NCBI GenBank assembly: GCA_023453655.1
Contig: JAEXTE010000083.1
Span: 1 to 6,243 of the forward strand
Source: Pseudomonadota bacterium
Lineage (GTDB): Bacteria; Pseudomonadota; Gammaproteobacteria; Xanthomonadales; Xanthomonadaceae
Length of the DNA: 6,243 bases
Reading direction: 5' to 3'
Shown: positions 5,357-6,243 of the stretch, one piece after another
Position numbering within the stretch: position 1 is the stretch's first letter
Layout of the letters: the number at the start of each line of letters is the position of its first letter
Notes under the pieces: generated by a model
What the model saw: the letters and a program-made list of their open reading frames with translations, nothing else
What the model was told of the DNA's origin: nothing
Database searches by the model: none
Program-made: the position numbers and the translations under genes

Positions 5357-5884
5357 ATGCGCGACACGCTCCAGCAACCCGTCCCCCAACAGCGCAGCCC
5401 CACGGTGGAAAGCCGCGTGGCGCTCCATCGCCATCCGCTGCATCCGGTGGCGGTGGTCTATCCGATTGCCTGCCTGACCCTGCTGCTGCCGGCCGACGTC
5501 CTCCACCTGTGGAGCGGCCGGATGTTCTGGGCGGACGCGGCTTGGTGGCTGAACGTGGTCGGCCTGGTCGCGGGCCTGATGGCGGCTGGGCTGGGCATCG
5601 CCGACATGTTCCTGATCCGGGTGGCGCGGCGGCATGTGTCGGCATGGAGCCATTTCATCGCGGGCGTGATGCTGCTGGCGCTCGCGGCCGCGGGCGTCTG
5701 GCTGCGCTGGCCCGACCCGGCCGCGGCCGGCTGGTGGGCGCTGGCGCACTCGGCGCCGACGGCGGGCATGGTGCTGGTGGTGGGCTGGCTGGGCGGCACG
5801 CTCAGCTTCGGCCACGGCATCGGCGTCTACGGCCACCGCGAGCGTGACGAGGACGACGCCTCCGACCGGGCGCTGGACGAATGA
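5357..5884 (+). CDS. DUF2231 family membrane protein
   Basis: This 175-residue protein matches DUF2231 by its opening HRHPLHPVAVVYPIACLTLL, where a His-Pro motif leads straight into the first helix, and by the closing GWLGGTLSFGHGIGVYG. Four membrane helices are predicted at about 31-50, 64-86, 98-117 and 134-152. The C-terminal tail is strongly acidic (RERDEDDASDRALDE). Many His residues sit at helix ends (H26, H29, H50, H99, H131, H153), so the domain could bind heme or metal; this is a suggestion, as the family has no established function to my knowledge. The ATG at 5357 follows the previous stop after 7 bp, with only a weak purine-rich GTGAAG before it, so it belongs to the same operon. 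Its last 58 bp overlap the end of the convergent HemJ/CopD-like gene. Confidence 0.87.
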   Translation: MRDTLQQPVPQQRSPTVESRVALHRHPLHPVAVVYPIACLTLLLPADVLHLWSGRMFWADAAWWLNVVGLVAGLMAAGLGIADMFLIRVARRHVSAWSHFIAGVMLLALAAAGVWLRWPDPAAAGWWALAHSAPTAGMVLVVGWLGGTLSFGHGIGVYGHRERDEDDASDRALDE

Positions 5885-6243
5885 GCGGCCTCCCCCGGAG
5901 GTGGCAGGTCGCCCACGCTGCGCGGCTTCGCCCCGGTCAGCGCGGCGATGCCCAGCAACAGCAGCAGCGGGCTCCAGCCCAGCAGGCGCGGCAGCAGCCC
6001 AGGGCGCCGCTCCTTGCCCTTGCCCAGCGCGTGCAGGTGCGCGCCCATCCACAGGTGCACCAGCACCACCAGGGCCACCAGCACGAGCTTGCCGATCAGC
6101 CAGGCGCCCGGTTCGACCCACGGGATCAGGCTCATGCCCAGGGCGATGGTCAGCACGCCGGCAGGTGTCGCGATCCGGAAGAACAGGCGATTGGCGACCG
6201 GATTGAAGAAGTCGGGACGCGCGTCGCGCTCACCGCGTCGGCG
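5827..6243 (-). CDS. HemJ/CopD-like membrane protein, C-terminal part (partial)
   Basis: The minus-strand frame is open from the right edge to the TAG at 5829-5827, giving 138 residues; the N-terminus lies outside. Three membrane helices are visible (about 24-40, 46-64 and 90-103 of the visible part). The arrangement resembles HemJ, the protoporphyrinogen IX oxidase of many proteobacteria: RLFFRIATPAGVLTIALG, then WLIGKLVLVALVVLVHLWMG with the Lys (K52) and His (H63) expected there, then WSPLLLLLGIAALTGAKP. The N-terminal His-bearing helix of HemJ is not visible, so a copper-resistance CopD-type protein remains possible. The codon GTG at 6156 is inside the conserved region and is not the true start. 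After KP, where HemJ usually ends, there is a further tail of about 31 residues rich in Ser and Arg, encoded antisense to the end of the DUF2231 gene. Confidence 0.75.
   Translation of the reverse strand, partial: RRRGERDARPDFFNPVANRLFFRIATPAGVLTIALGMSLIPWVEPGAWLIGKLVLVALVVLVHLWMGAHLHALGKGKERRPGLLPRLLGWSPLLLLLGIAALTGAKPRSVGDLPPPGEAAHSSSARSEASSSSRSRWP
5889..5901. terminator. Short hairpin after the oxidase operon (weak)
   Basis: CCTCC (5889-5893) and GGAGG (5897-5901) form a 5-bp stem with a CCC loop, starting 5 nt after the DUF2231 stop. It lies inside the end of the opposing gene and has no T-tract. It is the only hairpin candidate noticed near the end of the operon, so termination here is a low-confidence inference. 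Confidence 0.2.

Noticed and set aside
1..6243. CRISPR array, tRNA, rRNA, insertion sequence or integration site
   Set aside because: No regularly spaced direct repeats, cloverleaf, transposase or flanking target duplication was seen on either strand.

Overview
The window is GC-rich (roughly 70% by eye), densely coding and strongly codon-biased. Gene content and protein style suggest a gammaproteobacterium of the Xanthomonadaceae/Lysobacteraceae type (Lysobacter, Luteimonas and relatives). That assignment is inferred from composition and protein similarity by memory, not from a search.

Left part (1-1484): the 3' end of an unrecognised + strand gene with a Pro/Ala-rich tail runs convergently into a small minus-strand DUF1244 gene, with a perfect hairpin between them. 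The DUF1244 gene is divergent from folD, the bifunctional methylene-tetrahydrofolate dehydrogenase/cyclohydrolase. The 66 bp between their starts can be read as back-to-back promoters that share an AT-rich core.

Middle (1485-1775): a gap without a convincing gene. It carries an 11-bp-arm inverted repeat just after folD, a 13-bp palindrome, and a 7-bp GC hairpin immediately ahead of a good Shine-Dalgarno sequence for the next gene. The start of that gene is unclear: the best ribosome-binding site points at an ATC codon.

Right part (about 1734-5884): a tight four-gene + strand operon for a CuA-type heme-copper oxidase. It encodes a lipoprotein-like subunit II with an intact CuA site, an 842-residue subunit I fused to a subunit III-like domain, a small three-helix membrane protein, and a DUF2231 membrane protein. 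The first three are linked by ATGA stop/start overlaps and the fourth follows after 7 bp. Subunit I keeps all heme and CuB ligands, the cross-linked Tyr and the D-channel Glu. It has Gln in place of the K-channel Lys, and Met and Ser in place of two D-channel Asn residues. This divergent oxidase is the most interesting object in the window.

The far right (5827-6243) holds the C-terminal part of a minus-strand HemJ/CopD-like membrane protein. It converges on, and overlaps by 58 bp, the end of the DUF2231 gene. If it is HemJ, the locus pairs an oxidase with a heme-biosynthesis step. No mobile element, CRISPR array, tRNA or rRNA was seen.
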